From positions 372,001 to 436,000 of the forward strand of contig CANLVP010000001.1 in the NCBI GenBank assembly GCA_947494675.1: 64,000 nt of DNA, written 5' to 3'. Below the pieces are notes generated by a model that worked only from the letters and a program-made list of their open reading frames with translations, was not told where the DNA came from and did no database searches. Positions 46,299-55,911 of the stretch are shown piece after piece. Position 1 is the first letter of the stretch. Every line of letters begins with the position of its first letter. The DNA is from an uncultured Paracoccaceae bacterium. GTDB taxonomy: Bacteria; Pseudomonadota; Alphaproteobacteria; Rhodobacterales; Rhodobacteraceae. A program made the translations under genes and the position numbers.

Positions 46299-47617
46299 AC
46301 CGTTGGTTTGACTTGCAACAATGGCATGACGTCGGCCATCTCCGGCCCGCGTTGCCGCCCGGTGACCGCCTGACGCAAAGGCATAAACAGCCCCTTGCCT
46401 TTGCGGCCTGTCGCATCTTTCACCGCGCTGGTCCACTCACCCCAGGTCGCTTGCGTATAGGGTGGCTCACCCAACATCTCAAAGGCCTGCGCCACAAACT
46501 CACGGTCTTCATCGGCCACCAACGGCGTCGCCCCATCGCGGAACTGCGCCCACCAGCCAGCCACATCCGCCAGAGTCTCAATGTTCTCGCGCACAGCCGC
46601 CCAGAATGGCGGGCGCAATCCCTCTGGCACGCCTGCGTCGTCCAGGGTCTCGGCCACATCAGCGGCCTCCAATGTCCCCAGATACCTTGCGGTCAATGGC
46701 TTCAGGTCTTCCACATCGAACTTTGTCGGCGCGGACCCAAACTTGGACAAATCGAACCCGGCGACGACTTCTGCGATATTCGCGCGCAGCTCAACAGGGT
46801 CGCTCGACCCCAGCCGCGCCATGTGACTCATGATCGCCTGCGGTGCGATCCCCTGATCGCGCAGGTCTTTCAGCGCCAGCGTGCCAAGACGCTTGGAAAG
46901 CCCTTCGCCCTGTGGCCCGGTCAGCAAGGAATGATGCGCAAAGCGCGGCACCTCCCCGCCCAGCGCCTGAATGATCTGGATCTGTGTCGCCGTGTTGGTC
47001 ACATGGTCCGACCCACGCACAACGTCCGTCATCCCCATCTCAACGTCGTCCACGACGCTCGCCAAAGTATACAAAATCTGACCATCGCCCCGGAACAGCA
47101 CCGGATCGGAAACCGAAGCCGCATCGATGGAAATGTCGCCCAATATCCCGTCGGTCCAATTGATCCGCTCTTGATCCAGCTTGAACCGCCAATGGCCCGA
47201 ACGCCCCTCAGCGCGGTACGCCTCTTTCTGCGCCTCGGTCAGCTCCAGCGCAGCCCGGTCATAAACTGGCGGCTTGCCCATATTGAGCTGCTTCTTGCGT
47301 TTCAGGTCCAGTTCAACCGGCGTCTCAAAACACTCATAAAGCCGCCCCATCGCGACCAGCTTGTCCTTGGCCGCCATGTAGCGATCCAGCCGTGCCGACT
47401 GCCGCTCAACCCGGTCCCAATCAAAGCCCAGCCAGCCCAGCACATCGGTGATGCCGTTCACGTATTCTTCCTTGGACCGCTCCGCATCAGTGTCGTCAAT
47501 TCGCAGCACAAAGGTGCCGCCCGCCTGCCGCGCAATCGCATAGTTGAACAGGGCTGCCCGCAGGTTGCCGATATGTAGCCAGCCGGTGGGCGATGGGGCG
47601 AAACGAGTCGTGGTCAT
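46295..47617 (-). CDS. gltX: Glutamyl-tRNA synthetase
   Basis: 440 residues from ATG 47617 (GGAG upstream). RFAPSPTGWLHIGNLRAALF has the HIGH-like motif (H15-I-G-N), and GLSKRLG has the KMSKS-like KLSKR-type loop. The length is typical of a bacterial GluRS with an alpha-helical anticodon domain. Alphaproteobacteria often keep two GluRS genes, and a second copy cannot be seen in this window. It overlaps the zinc-ribbon stop by four bases. Confidence 0.94.
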   Translation of the reverse strand: MTTTRFAPSPTGWLHIGNLRAALFNYAIARQAGGTFVLRIDDTDAERSKEEYVNGITDVLGWLGFDWDRVERQSARLDRYMAAKDKLVAMGRLYECFETPVELDLKRKKQLNMGKPPVYDRAALELTEAQKEAYRAEGRSGHWRFKLDQERINWTDGILGDISIDAASVSDPVLFRGDGQILYTLASVVDDVEMGMTDVVRGSDHVTNTATQIQIIQALGGEVPRFAHHSLLTGPQGEGLSKRLGTLALKDLRDQGIAPQAIMSHMARLGSSDPVELRANIAEVVAGFDLSKFGSAPTKFDVEDLKPLTARYLGTLEAADVAETLDDAGVPEGLRPPFWAAVRENIETLADVAGWWAQFRDGATPLVADEDREFVAQAFEMLGEPPYTQATWGEWTSAVKDATGRKGKGLFMPLRQAVTGRQRGPEMADVMPLLQVKPTV

Positions 47618-47666
47618 GGGGTCACTCCGAAAGTTGACCCCATGTGTCACGCAGGTCAGCGAATGT

Positions 47667-48095
47667 CTAGCTTGGGTGGACCGGCCAGCGCGTGCCTAGA
47701 TCGTCCAGACCGGCGCGTATAATCTCTTCGATCACGTCCAAATCATTGTTCTTGAGCGGCCCCAGATACAGACAAGCCTTACCGATCTTGTGTTTGCCCA
47801 CACGAGCCAGCATCTCGCCCAATTCCTGATACCCCGGCATGATATACAGCACCATATTTGCCTTGCGCGGGCTGAACCCCGTCGCCAAGGACGTGCCCGT
47901 GCGCCCGCTTTCATAGGTATAGTCGTAAGACCCATAGCCGATGATCGTGGGTCCCCACATCCGCGGTGTCCAGCCGGTCACGCGCCGGAACAATTCGTCC
48001 AGCACGATGGCGTCTTCCCGCCGCGTGTTGTGTTCGACTTGTGCGATAAATTCTTCGACCGCAACTTCGGTCTCTTTGGTCTTGTTCTCAGCCAT
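47667..48095 (-). CDS. DUF1801 domain protein
   Basis: 142 residues. The opening TKETEVAVEEFIAQVEHNTR, then MWGPTIIGYGSYDYTYESGR, NMVLYIMPGYQELGEMLARV and KHKIGKACLYLGPLKN, follow the DUF1801/YdhG-like pattern. It is a small alpha+beta cytosolic protein of unknown function. The conserved Trp-Gly-Pro and Tyr-Gly residues suggest a binding pocket. No close operon partner is evident. Confidence 0.82.
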   Translation of the reverse strand: MAENKTKETEVAVEEFIAQVEHNTRREDAIVLDELFRRVTGWTPRMWGPTIIGYGSYDYTYESGRTGTSLATGFSPRKANMVLYIMPGYQELGEMLARVGKHKIGKACLYLGPLKNNDLDVIEEIIRAGLDDLGTRWPVHPS

Positions 48096-48170
48096 CAGAA
48101 TCCCCCGTTTTTGGGATCATAGCACAAGGCATCGGGCGGGTGGGGCGCTTTTAAGACCGCAAATTCGGGC

Positions 48171-49841
48171 TTAAACAGGTCCACCCGACCGATCACGCCA
48201 GCGGTTCACAATCGGATAACGGCGATCCAGCCAAAACGCCCGCTTGCTCAGACGAGGCCCGGGTGCTGACTGGAACCGCTTGTATTCACTGATGAAAATC
48301 AGATGCTCCACCCGGCTCACGGTCTCACGATCATATCCCGCCGCGACGCAATCAGCCACCGACGCCTCATCATCCACCAGCATCTCAAGGATGCCATCCA
48401 GCACATCATAGGGCGGCAGGCTATCCTCGTCCTTCTGGTCAGGCCGCAACTCGGCTGAGGGCGGCTTGTCGATAATCGCCACCGGGATCACCTCGCCCGC
48501 AGGCGCCTTCATCCACGGTCGGTGGTTTTCATTGCGCCAACGACAGGCCGCAAAAACCCGCGTCTTATACATGTCCTTGATCGGGTTATAGCCGCCCGCC
48601 ATATCGCCATAAATCGTGGCATAACCCACCGCGACCTCTGACTTATTGCCCGTGGTCAGCAGCATCTCACCGAACTTGTTGGACTGCGCCATCAGCAACA
48701 GCCCCCTGATCCGGCTCTGGATGTTTTCCTCGGTCAGATCCTCATCCATGCCTGCGAACAAATCCGCCAGCGTGTCCGTGACCGCATCCCGCGTCGCCTT
48801 GATCGGCACGATGTCATAGTGGCAGCCCAGCGCATCCGCGCAGGCCGCCGCATCATCCAGCGACCCTTGGCTGGTGTATTCAGACGGTAGCATCACACAG
48901 CGCACGTTCTCTGGCCCCAAGGCATCCGCCGCAATCGTCGCCACAATGGCAGAATCAATCCCCCCCGACAGGCCCAGCAGCACCTTCTTGAACCCTGTCT
49001 TTGCCATGTAGTCACGCAGACTGCCGACCATCACATGGTAGTCGCGCTCAATCTCTTCGGGCAGATCGGCTTTGACGCCCTCCACAGCCTCCCAACCGTG
49101 ATCGCCGCGTGTAAAATCAACGTGAACAACGGTCTCTTCCATGAACGGCAACATCACCGCCAGCTTGCCACCGGGGTTCAGCACAAAGGACCGCCCGTCG
49201 AACATCTGATCGTCCTGCCCGCCCACCATGTTCAGGTAAACCACCGGCACGTCGTTCTCGACCACCCGGCTCACCATTTCATTCATGCGGATCGGAAACT
49301 TGCCCCGGAAATAGGGGGACCCATTGGGCACCACCAAAATCTCAGCGCCGCTTTCGACCATCGCCTCGCAGACATCCGGATACCACGCATCCTCGCAAAT
49401 CGGCGATCCAATGCGCGGACCACTGGTCGAAAACGGCCCCTTGATCTCACCACGATTAAACAGCCGCACTTCGTCGAAGACATTGAAATTCGGCAGAAAA
49501 TGCTTGTCGAACCGCGTCCTCACCGCGCCGTTTTCCAAGATGAAATAGCAATTGTGCAGCCGCTCCCCATCCAAATAGGGCGCACCAATTGCCAACATCG
49601 GCCCATCGGCGCAATCCGCAGCCAAGGCCTGCACATGGGTCCAGACATCCGCCAAGAACGCCCGCCGCCGCACAAGGTCTTGTGTCTGATACCCGGTCAC
49701 AAACATCTCGGGCAGCGCCACCATATCGGCACCCGCCGCCTTCCCTTCAGCCCAGGCCTCCCGCGCCTTGGCGCAGTTCGCGGCAAGGTCACCCACCGTC
49801 GGGTTCAGCTGCGCCATCGTCAGGCGAAAACGGTCACTCAT
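48171..49841 (-). CDS. nadE: Glutamine-dependent NAD(+) synthetase
   Basis: 556 residues with two domains. The N-terminal nitrilase domain has the triad E45 (ALPEMF), K113 (FDKHFLPN) and C149 (SPICEDAW) that releases ammonia from glutamine. The C-terminal synthetase domain has the P-loop GLSGGIDSA and the TTGNKSEVAVGYAT loop. It amidates nicotinate adenine dinucleotide to NAD(+), the step after NadD (33.1 kb). The length matches the glutamine-dependent class. It is divergent from the MORN gene. Confidence 0.96.
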   Translation of the reverse strand: MSDRFRLTMAQLNPTVGDLAANCAKAREAWAEGKAAGADMVALPEMFVTGYQTQDLVRRRAFLADVWTHVQALAADCADGPMLAIGAPYLDGERLHNCYFILENGAVRTRFDKHFLPNFNVFDEVRLFNRGEIKGPFSTSGPRIGSPICEDAWYPDVCEAMVESGAEILVVPNGSPYFRGKFPIRMNEMVSRVVENDVPVVYLNMVGGQDDQMFDGRSFVLNPGGKLAVMLPFMEETVVHVDFTRGDHGWEAVEGVKADLPEEIERDYHVMVGSLRDYMAKTGFKKVLLGLSGGIDSAIVATIAADALGPENVRCVMLPSEYTSQGSLDDAAACADALGCHYDIVPIKATRDAVTDTLADLFAGMDEDLTEENIQSRIRGLLLMAQSNKFGEMLLTTGNKSEVAVGYATIYGDMAGGYNPIKDMYKTRVFAACRWRNENHRPWMKAPAGEVIPVAIIDKPPSAELRPDQKDEDSLPPYDVLDGILEMLVDDEASVADCVAAGYDRETVSRVEHLIFISEYKRFQSAPGPRLSKRAFWLDRRYPIVNRWRDRSGGPV

Positions 49842-49976
49842 GGCTCAATCCTTTGCGTCGTGCCCATGATCTATCAGATCGACCGGCAAGGGAAAGCCAA
49901 TTGCCCCCATCGCCCCGTTGTCACGCCCTGCGAACCCCACTAGGCTGACGCCCGAGCGGAACGGGAGACACGCAAA

Positions 49977-51389
49977 ATGCGGCTTGCACTGGCACTGGCC
50001 CTGACACTGGCGACACCCGCCATCGGGCAGACCATCGAAACCAAGCAATATGACGACGGCGGCGTCTATGAGGGCGCGTTCCTGAACGGCAAGCAACACG
50101 GACAGGGCACCTACCGCCTGCCCAATGGCTACGAATACACCGGCGAATGGGTCGCGGGCGAGATCAAGGGCATGGGCACCGCCACTTTCCCCAATGGCTC
50201 CGTTTACGAAGGTTCCTTTGACGCGGGCAAACCCGACGGCATCGGCAAAATCACCTTCGCCGACGGCGGCACCTATGAGGGCGACTGGTCCGCAGGCCAG
50301 ATCACCGGACGCGGCATCGCTAACTACGCCAATGGCGTCACCTATGAGGGCGAGTTCCGCAACGCCATGCACCACGGCACCGGCACCATGCGCAGCCCCG
50401 GCGGCTACAGCTACCAAGGCCCCTGGATCAACGGCGTCAAAGAAGGCTCCGGCAAAATCACCTATCCCGACGGCTCTGTCTACGAGGGCGAGCTTGTCGC
50501 AGGCGAACGCAGCGGCACCGGCACGCTGACCATGAAAGACGGGCTGATCTACACCGGCAATTGGGTCGCGGGCCAGATTGAGGGGCGCGGCCGCCTCGAA
50601 CAGCCTAACGGCGATATCTACGACGGCGATCTCGTCGCGGGCCGCCGCGAAGGCACAGGAGCTGTTACCTACGCCAACGGCGACACATATCAGGGCGGCT
50701 TCAAGGACGACAAACGCCACGGCCAGGGCACCTTTATGGGCACCGACGGTTACCGCTACGTCGGTTCCTGGGCCAACGGCCAAATCGATGGCCGGGGGGA
50801 GGTCACCTACCCCGACGGCTCTGTCTACGTGGGCCAGTTCACCGCCGACCTTGCCGATGGTGAGGGCAAGATCACCTACACTGACGGCTCATCCTACGAA
50901 GGCATGTGGGAGGCCGGCGTCATCAACGGCAAAGGCGTCGCCACCTATGCCAATGGTCTGGTGTACGAGGGCGAATTCCTCAACGCCAAGAACCACGGCA
51001 TGGGCACCATGACCTATGCCGACGGCTACACCTATGTGGGCGCCTGGGCTGACGGCCAGCGTCATGGCGAAGGCGTCGCCACCTACGCCGATGGCACTGT
51101 CTACAACGGCGAATTTGCTGCGGGTCAACGCCACGGCACCGGCACGATCACCCTACCCGACGGCTTTGTCTACGCAGGCCAATGGTCCGAAGGTGAAATG
51201 TCAGGCGTCGGCGTGGCCACCTATGCCAATGGCGATGTCTACGAAGGGTCCTTTGTGCGCGGTCGTCGCCAGGGCCCCGGCACGATGCGCTACGCCAGTG
51301 GCGAAGTGGAAGAGGGCGAATGGGCCGACGGCGCGATCCTGTCCAGCAACCTGCCCGCCACCACAGAAGACAGCACGGCGAACCCGTAG
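49977..51389 (+). CDS. Secreted MORN-repeat protein with 18 repeats
   Basis: 470 residues. A signal peptide (MRLALALALTLATPAIGQ) is followed by 18 consecutive repeats of exactly 23 residues from Y31 to residue 444, each beginning YxGxF/W and containing GxGxxxxxxG, then a partial unit. The consensus is YEGEW-AGQ--GxGTxTYADG-V. MORN repeats form an elongated beta-hairpin sheet and often bind lipids or proteins. In this organism it should be periplasmic or outer-surface. GGGAGA precedes the ATG. The repeats share codon bias with flanking genes, so recent import is unlikely. Confidence 0.93.
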   Translation: MRLALALALTLATPAIGQTIETKQYDDGGVYEGAFLNGKQHGQGTYRLPNGYEYTGEWVAGEIKGMGTATFPNGSVYEGSFDAGKPDGIGKITFADGGTYEGDWSAGQITGRGIANYANGVTYEGEFRNAMHHGTGTMRSPGGYSYQGPWINGVKEGSGKITYPDGSVYEGELVAGERSGTGTLTMKDGLIYTGNWVAGQIEGRGRLEQPNGDIYDGDLVAGRREGTGAVTYANGDTYQGGFKDDKRHGQGTFMGTDGYRYVGSWANGQIDGRGEVTYPDGSVYVGQFTADLADGEGKITYTDGSSYEGMWEAGVINGKGVATYANGLVYEGEFLNAKNHGMGTMTYADGYTYVGAWADGQRHGEGVATYADGTVYNGEFAAGQRHGTGTITLPDGFVYAGQWSEGEMSGVGVATYANGDVYEGSFVRGRRQGPGTMRYASGEVEEGEWADGAILSSNLPATTEDSTANP

Positions 51390-51413
51390 GGTGGGCAATC
51401 TGCCCACCACCAC

Positions 51414-51872
51414 ATGACCCCCGGCCTGCCCACAGGGCTGTCACCCGATGACCTCCCGCCCCACCCGCGCGGCGCATGGGTGCAGGACTTTCACGCCCCC
51501 TCCCCGGATGGCAGGCACGTCCTGATCCTCTATGGGTTTGACGAATACCGCATGGGCCACTTTCATGGCCACGCGCTTTGGGCCGCAACCAAAACCCCAT
51601 GGGCCGCGAAAGGCGCAATCACCCGCCTACCCCTTGCCAACTTCGCCCATTGGATCAGCGACACCCGCGTCGCCTTGAAACTCAACGCCTTTCACGGTGC
51701 ACCGATCCGCCCGATGATCGTGGTCGACCTTGATGGCTCCTTCGCCGTCCTGCCCAACAGCAGCGGCGACACCCCTGATATGGACCTCTTGCAGCGCCCT
51801 ATTACGACCCCCTTCGTGCCCTTCTCGGAACAGGCCCTTGCCGTCGCAACCGACCTTATTCACCTGTCGTGA
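51414..51872 (+). CDS. Hypothetical protein after the MORN gene
   Basis: 152 residues. It opens MTPGLPTGLSPDDLPPHPRG and continues AWVQDFHAPSPDGRHVLILY, with GFDEYRMGHFHGHALWA containing three histidines. The protein is soluble, beta-rich and without a signal peptide. I recognise no family. It lies 25 bp behind the MORN gene on the same strand, and co-transcription is likely, which is the only hint about its role. Confidence 0.6.
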   Translation: MTPGLPTGLSPDDLPPHPRGAWVQDFHAPSPDGRHVLILYGFDEYRMGHFHGHALWAATKTPWAAKGAITRLPLANFAHWISDTRVALKLNAFHGAPIRPMIVVDLDGSFAVLPNSSGDTPDMDLLQRPITTPFVPFSEQALAVATDLIHLS

Positions 51873-51927
51873 TTAACCTTTGTGAACTTAACATTCGTTA
51901 AGCCGCGTTCAGACTTTGATGCATATG

Positions 51928-51971
51928 GGTTGTGCACAGTCTGTGCATCGGTCGTGCATAGGTTCTGCATC
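51928..51971. repeat. Four tandem 11-bp TGCAT-type repeats
   Basis: Four consecutive 11-bp units, each centred on TGCA (at 51933, 51944, 51955 and 51966), follow the consensus GGTTGTGCATC. A fifth, offset TGCAT lies at 51920. The period equals one helical turn, so the motif faces one side of DNA. It occupies the gap between the 152-aa gene stop and the photolyase stop. Confidence 0.7.
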
Positions 51972-51972
51972 C

Positions 51973-53499
51973 TCAAATAACACCGCCCGCATCCATCTTA
52001 ACAAGCAGCGCTTCCGCCTCGCGCAGCACGGTGTCCTTGCGGTCCTCCGCCATCCGGTCCCAGGTACGATACATATTCCCCATCCGCGCATTCTTGCTGA
52101 AGCGGTCGCGATGTCGGACTAAGAAATCCCAGTATAACAGATTGAAAGGACAGGCCTTTTCCCCGGTCTTCTCGGTCACAGCATAATGGCACGACTTGCA
52201 ATAATCGCTCATCTTGTTGATGTAATTTCCGCTCGACACATAGGGCTTGCTGGCGATGATCCCGCCATCAGCAAACTGGCTCATCCCAATGGTGTTGGGT
52301 GCCTCAACCCACTCATAGGCATCCGCATAAACTGCCAAATACCACGCATGCACCTCTTGCGGCGAAATGCCTGATAACAAAGCGAAATTACCCGTCACCA
52401 TCAACCGTTGGATGTGGTGCGCATAGGCCTCATCCCGCGTCTGTCCCACCGCCTTTTCCATGCAAAGCATCTTGGTCTCACCGCCCCAATAGACGGCAGG
52501 CAAGGCCCGTTTGTGATCCAGCGCATTGCGATCCGTATAGCCCGGCCCTTCCAGAAAATAGATGCCCCGCACATATTCGCGCCAGCCGATGATTTGTCGG
52601 ATGAAACCCTCTGCCGCATTGATCGGCACATCTCCGTCTTTCCATGCCTTTTCAACGGCTTGGCAAACCTCCAACGGATCCAACAGCCCCGCATTCAGAT
52701 AAAGCCCCACAAGCCCGTGATACATAAACGGCTCATCCCGCAGCATCGCATCTTGATAGTCACCAAAGTGCGGGGCGGCATATTTGATCCAATGCGCCAG
52801 ATGCTGGCGGGCTTGGCCGGTATCCATGGCAAACCAGAAGTCATCCAAGCTGCCGAAATTACGCGGGAAATGCGTGCCAACAAGGTCCAGAACCTCTTGC
52901 ACGGTCTCATCAGGTGTAAACCGCATCGGCCCGGCATAATGCACCGCATCAGGGGCCGCTTTGCGGTTGTCATGGTCAAAATTCCACTGCCCGCCCGCTG
53001 GCTCATCCCCCTCCATCATCAGGCCCGTCTTGCGGCGCATCTCGCGGTAGAAATATTCCATCCGCAGCGCCTTGCGCCCCTCAGCCCAGCCCTCAAATTC
53101 CCCGTGGGAGGCGATGAACCGGTCATCTTGCAGAATATTTACCTTCACCGGGCATGATTGCAGCGCCTCAATCACCCGCCACTCGCCCGGCTCTGTCGCC
53201 AGTATCTCATCTGCCGAAAATTCTTCAACATAGCGCAGCAGCTCTCCACATATTGTGTCGGACCGCTCTGGATCATCAAATTTAGTATAGGAAACCCGCC
53301 AGCCGTTAACCTTCAAAGCCGCCGCAAACTTGCGCATCGCCGCAAAGATGAACGCGATTTTCTTGGGGTGATGCGGCACATAAGACGCCTCATCCGCGAC
53401 CTCTGCCATGACCACGATATCTTCGGATTTGTCCGCCGCTTTCAATGCCGCAATATCCTTCGACAATTGATCGCCCAGCACCAAGATCAGCTTCACCAA
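51973..53499 (-). CDS. Iron-sulfur photolyase/cryptochrome (PhrB/CryB class)
   Basis: 508 residues. The N-terminus VKLILVLGDQLSKDIAALKA is the DUF523-like alpha/beta domain of the FeS-BCP group. The C-terminal FAD domain has NFGSLDDFWFAMDTGQARQH, WREYVRGIYFLEGPGY and MVTGNFALLSGISPQEVHAW. Cysteines near CMEKA, DYCKSCHY and KACPFN can supply the [4Fe-4S] ligands. Members repair (6-4) photoproducts or act as light sensors (CryB). The two roles cannot be told apart here. It overlaps the SDR gene by seven bases. Confidence 0.93.
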   Translation of the reverse strand: MVKLILVLGDQLSKDIAALKAADKSEDIVVMAEVADEASYVPHHPKKIAFIFAAMRKFAAALKVNGWRVSYTKFDDPERSDTICGELLRYVEEFSADEILATEPGEWRVIEALQSCPVKVNILQDDRFIASHGEFEGWAEGRKALRMEYFYREMRRKTGLMMEGDEPAGGQWNFDHDNRKAAPDAVHYAGPMRFTPDETVQEVLDLVGTHFPRNFGSLDDFWFAMDTGQARQHLAHWIKYAAPHFGDYQDAMLRDEPFMYHGLVGLYLNAGLLDPLEVCQAVEKAWKDGDVPINAAEGFIRQIIGWREYVRGIYFLEGPGYTDRNALDHKRALPAVYWGGETKMLCMEKAVGQTRDEAYAHHIQRLMVTGNFALLSGISPQEVHAWYLAVYADAYEWVEAPNTIGMSQFADGGIIASKPYVSSGNYINKMSDYCKSCHYAVTEKTGEKACPFNLLYWDFLVRHRDRFSKNARMGNMYRTWDRMAEDRKDTVLREAEALLVKMDAGGVI

Positions 53500-54137
53500 A
53501 CGATCTCCTCACCGGCATAATCATAAAACCCGCCCGACTGCGCAGGTGTGATTTTCTCCAAGACATTCAACAAATTATCTGCCGCCTCATCTGCCGAAAC
53601 TGTCTTATGTCGGGCCGCATATTTGGCGGTAAATTCCGTGGCCACGGTGCCCGGATGCAATGCCACAACAGCCGCCGCGCGGTGACTGCGTCCCATCTCG
53701 ATCGCAGCGCCACGAATGATCTGGTTCAACGCCGATTTACTGGCCCGGTAGCTATGCCAGCCGCCAATCTGGTTGTCCCCAATCGACCCAACCCGTGCTG
53801 ACAGCACCGCGCAACGCCCTGTTTTCGCTAATAATTTCGGCACCTGACGCAGCAGTAAAGCGACCCCAAAGGTGTTCACCGCAAAAACTTCCCGCATCTC
53901 TTCAACGGTGATCGCGGCGAGTGATTTCTCTGGCGTCCCCAAGACCCCGACCGCGATGAAAATCACGTCAAACGGCCCTTCGACCGCGCCCAAGACGCGC
54001 TCAACTGCTTCAGGGTCCGTAACGTCCAGCCCATCGCTGCGAGATAATCCAGTCACAGCAAAACCCTTTGCCACCAGCGCCTTACACACCGCTGACCCGA
54101 TCCCGCCGGTGGCACCTATGACCAATGCTTGCTTCAT
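53493..54137 (-). CDS. Short-chain dehydrogenase/reductase, CsgA-like
   Basis: 214 residues from ATG 54137. The Rossmann motif is GATGGIGSA (residues 8-16), and the catalytic YxxxK is YRASKSAL, with the preceding serine in LSARVGSIGDN. The GxxxGxG pattern and length are those of small classical SDRs such as the CsgA-like group. The substrate is unknown. Its end overlaps the photolyase start, so the two form an operon, with the SDR first, and are perhaps co-regulated in a light or stress response. Confidence 0.88.
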   Translation of the reverse strand: MKQALVIGATGGIGSAVCKALVAKGFAVTGLSRSDGLDVTDPEAVERVLGAVEGPFDVIFIAVGVLGTPEKSLAAITVEEMREVFAVNTFGVALLLRQVPKLLAKTGRCAVLSARVGSIGDNQIGGWHSYRASKSALNQIIRGAAIEMGRSHRAAAVVALHPGTVATEFTAKYAARHKTVSADEAADNLLNVLEKITPAQSGGFYDYAGEEIVW

Positions 54138-54200
54138 CCTTGGCGACCTAGACCGCGATAAAGGGTTTTCAAACGATTTTGCGTCAGTATAGTGCGCATC

Positions 54201-54275
54201 ATGATGAAGCGCGCACATATCACCATTTCCGGGTCCATTGACCTGCGCGCTCTGCTGCTCCTAAGCCGCCTCTGA
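54201..54275 (+). CDS. leuL: leuA leader peptide (leucine-rich)
   Basis: A 24-codon open frame, MMKRAHITISG then SIDLRALLLLSRL, lies 66 bp upstream of leuA. Four consecutive leucine codons (CTG CTG CTC CTA) sit near the end, and six of the last ten residues are Leu. This is the expected layout of a leader peptide for transcription attenuation by charged tRNA-Leu. The stop lies in the left arm of a strong hairpin. The ribosome site is weak. Confidence 0.72.
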   Translation: MMKRAHITISGSIDLRALLLLSRL

Positions 54276-54316
54276 GCGTGCCATCCGGCGCGACCGCTCA
54301 GAGGGGATGCCGCGCC
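54269..54316 (+). promoter_or_regulatory. leuA attenuator-like RNA structure
   Basis: Stem A pairs CCTCTGAGCG (54269-54278) with CGCTCAGAGG (54295-54304), a perfect 10-bp helix that starts on the leader stop codon. An alternative stem pairs GGCGCG (54287-54292) with CGCGCC (54311-54316) and excludes the first. This choice is the usual logic of attenuation. No T-run follows, so termination or start-site masking could be the output. Confidence 0.55.
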
Positions 54317-54341
54317 AGGACACATCATCAGGATAGCAGAC

Positions 54342-55901
54342 ATGACCAATCACGTATTAATCTTTGACACCACCTTGCGCGATGGTGAGCAATCGCCGGG
54401 CGCCACCATGACCCATGCCGAAAAGCTCGAAATCGCGGCGCTGTTGGACGAAATGGGCGTCGATATCATCGAAGCCGGCTTCCCCATCGCGTCAGAAGGT
54501 GACTTTAACGCGGTCTCAGAGATCGCCAAAAACACGGTCAATTCCACGATCTGCGGGCTGAGCCGCGCGAACTTCAAGGACATTGATCGTTGCTGGGAAG
54601 CCGTCAAACACGCCCGCTCCCCTCGTATCCACACCTTTATCGGCACCTCGCCGCTGCACCGGGCGATCCCGAACCTCACACAAGACGAAATGGCCGAACG
54701 CATCCACGACTGCGTGACCCATGCCCGCAATCTGTGTGACAACGTGCAATGGTCGTCGATGGATGCGACCCGCACGGAAGAAGACTACCTCTGCCGCACA
54801 GTGGAAATCGCGATCAAGGCCGGTGCCACCACGATCAACATCCCCGACACGGTGGGCTACACCGCGCCGCGCGAATCTGCGGATCTGATCAAGATGCTGA
54901 TCGAAAAGGTCCCCGGTGCGGATGAGGTGATCTTTGCCACCCACTGCCACAACGACCTTGGCATGGCGACTGCGAATTCTTTGGCCGCTGTTGAAGGTGG
55001 CGCGCGCCAGATCGAATGCACGATCAACGGCCTTGGCGAACGCGCGGGTAACACCGCCTTGGAAGAAGTCGTGATGGCCATGAAGGTGCGCAACGACATT
55101 ATGCCTTACAACACCAAAATCGACACCACTAAGATCATGAACATCTCGCGCCGTGTCGCGACGGTGTCCGGCTTTGCGGTGCAGTTCAACAAGGCCATCG
55201 TCGGCAAGAACGCCTTTGCCCACGAAAGCGGGATCCACCAGGACGGCATGCTCAAGAACGCCGAGACGTTCGAGATCATGCGCCCCTCTGACGTGGGCTT
55301 GGCCGAGACTTCGCTGGTCATGGGCAAACACTCTGGCCGGGCGGCTTTGCGGTCAAAATTGGAAGAGCTGGGGTTCACCCTTGGCGACAACGAATTAATG
55401 GACGTCTTCGTGCGGTTCAAAGAATTGGCCGACCGCAAGAAGGAAGTGTTCGAGGATGACTTGATCGCTTTGATGCGCACAAATGACGCCGAAGACGACC
55501 ACCTGCGCCTGAAGTCTTTGCAAGTTGTCTGCGGCACCGAAGGCCCGCAAACGGCTGAGATGACGATGTCCGTCGGGGGAGAGAACGTCTCGGTCAAAAC
55601 CACGGGCGATGGACCTGTTGATGCGGCCTTTAGTGCGGTCAAACAGATCTACCCTCACGGTGCGCGTCTGCAGCTTTATCAGGTGCACGCCGTGACCGAA
55701 GGCACGGATGCACAAGCCACCGTCAGCGTCCGGATGGAGGAAGAGGGCCGCATCGCAACGGGCCAATCCGCCGACACCGATACGGTCGTGGCGAGCGCCA
55801 AGGCCTATATCAACGCGCTGAACCGGCTGATCGTCCGGCGCGCGCAGACAGATGTCGGTTACGACGAAAAAGCCGTTTCCTATAAGGATGCTGGCGAATA
55901 G
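54342..55901 (+). CDS. leuA: 2-isopropylmalate synthase
   Basis: 519 residues. It condenses acetyl-CoA with 2-ketoisovalerate in the first step of leucine synthesis. The catalytic TIM-barrel start is [13 protein letters not shown] (R13, D14), and the metal-binding H201-x-H203-N-D sits in [13 protein letters not shown]. The C-terminal regulatory domain after residue 380 should bind leucine for feedback inhibition. The preceding leader peptide suggests attenuation control. It is followed by a good terminator. Confidence 0.97.
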   Translation: MTNHVLIFDTTLRDGEQSPGATMTHAEKLEIAALLDEMGVDIIEAGFPIASEGDFNAVSEIAKNTVNSTICGLSRANFKDIDRCWEAVKHARSPRIHTFIGTSPLHRAIPNLTQDEMAERIHDCVTHARNLCDNVQWSSMDATRTEEDYLCRTVEIAIKAGATTINIPDTVGYTAPRESADLIKMLIEKVPGADEVIFATHCHNDLGMATANSLAAVEGGARQIECTINGLGERAGNTALEEVVMAMKVRNDIMPYNTKIDTTKIMNISRRVATVSGFAVQFNKAIVGKNAFAHESGIHQDGMLKNAETFEIMRPSDVGLAETSLVMGKHSGRAALRSKLEELGFTLGDNELMDVFVRFKELADRKKEVFEDDLIALMRTNDAEDDHLRLKSLQVVCGTEGPQTAEMTMSVGGENVSVKTTGDGPVDAAFSAVKQIYPHGARLQLYQVHAVTEGTDAQATVSVRMEEEGRIATGQSADTDTVVASAKAYINALNRLIVRRAQTDVGYDEKAVSYKDAGE

Positions 55902-55911
55902 TCGCAGGTTT

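Noticed and set aside
46313-47578. 421-codon plus-strand ORF over gltX
   Set aside because: It is antisense to a clear glutamyl-tRNA synthetase and has no family features.
49845-50783. 312-codon minus-strand ORF across the MORN repeats
   Set aside because: It is an antisense shadow created by the 69-bp repeats: Gly/Ala/Val-rich, with no ribosome site, and the sense frame is a clear MORN protein.
49977-51389. CRISPR-like regular repeats
   Set aside because: The 69-bp period is coding, has no spacers and encodes 23-residue MORN units.
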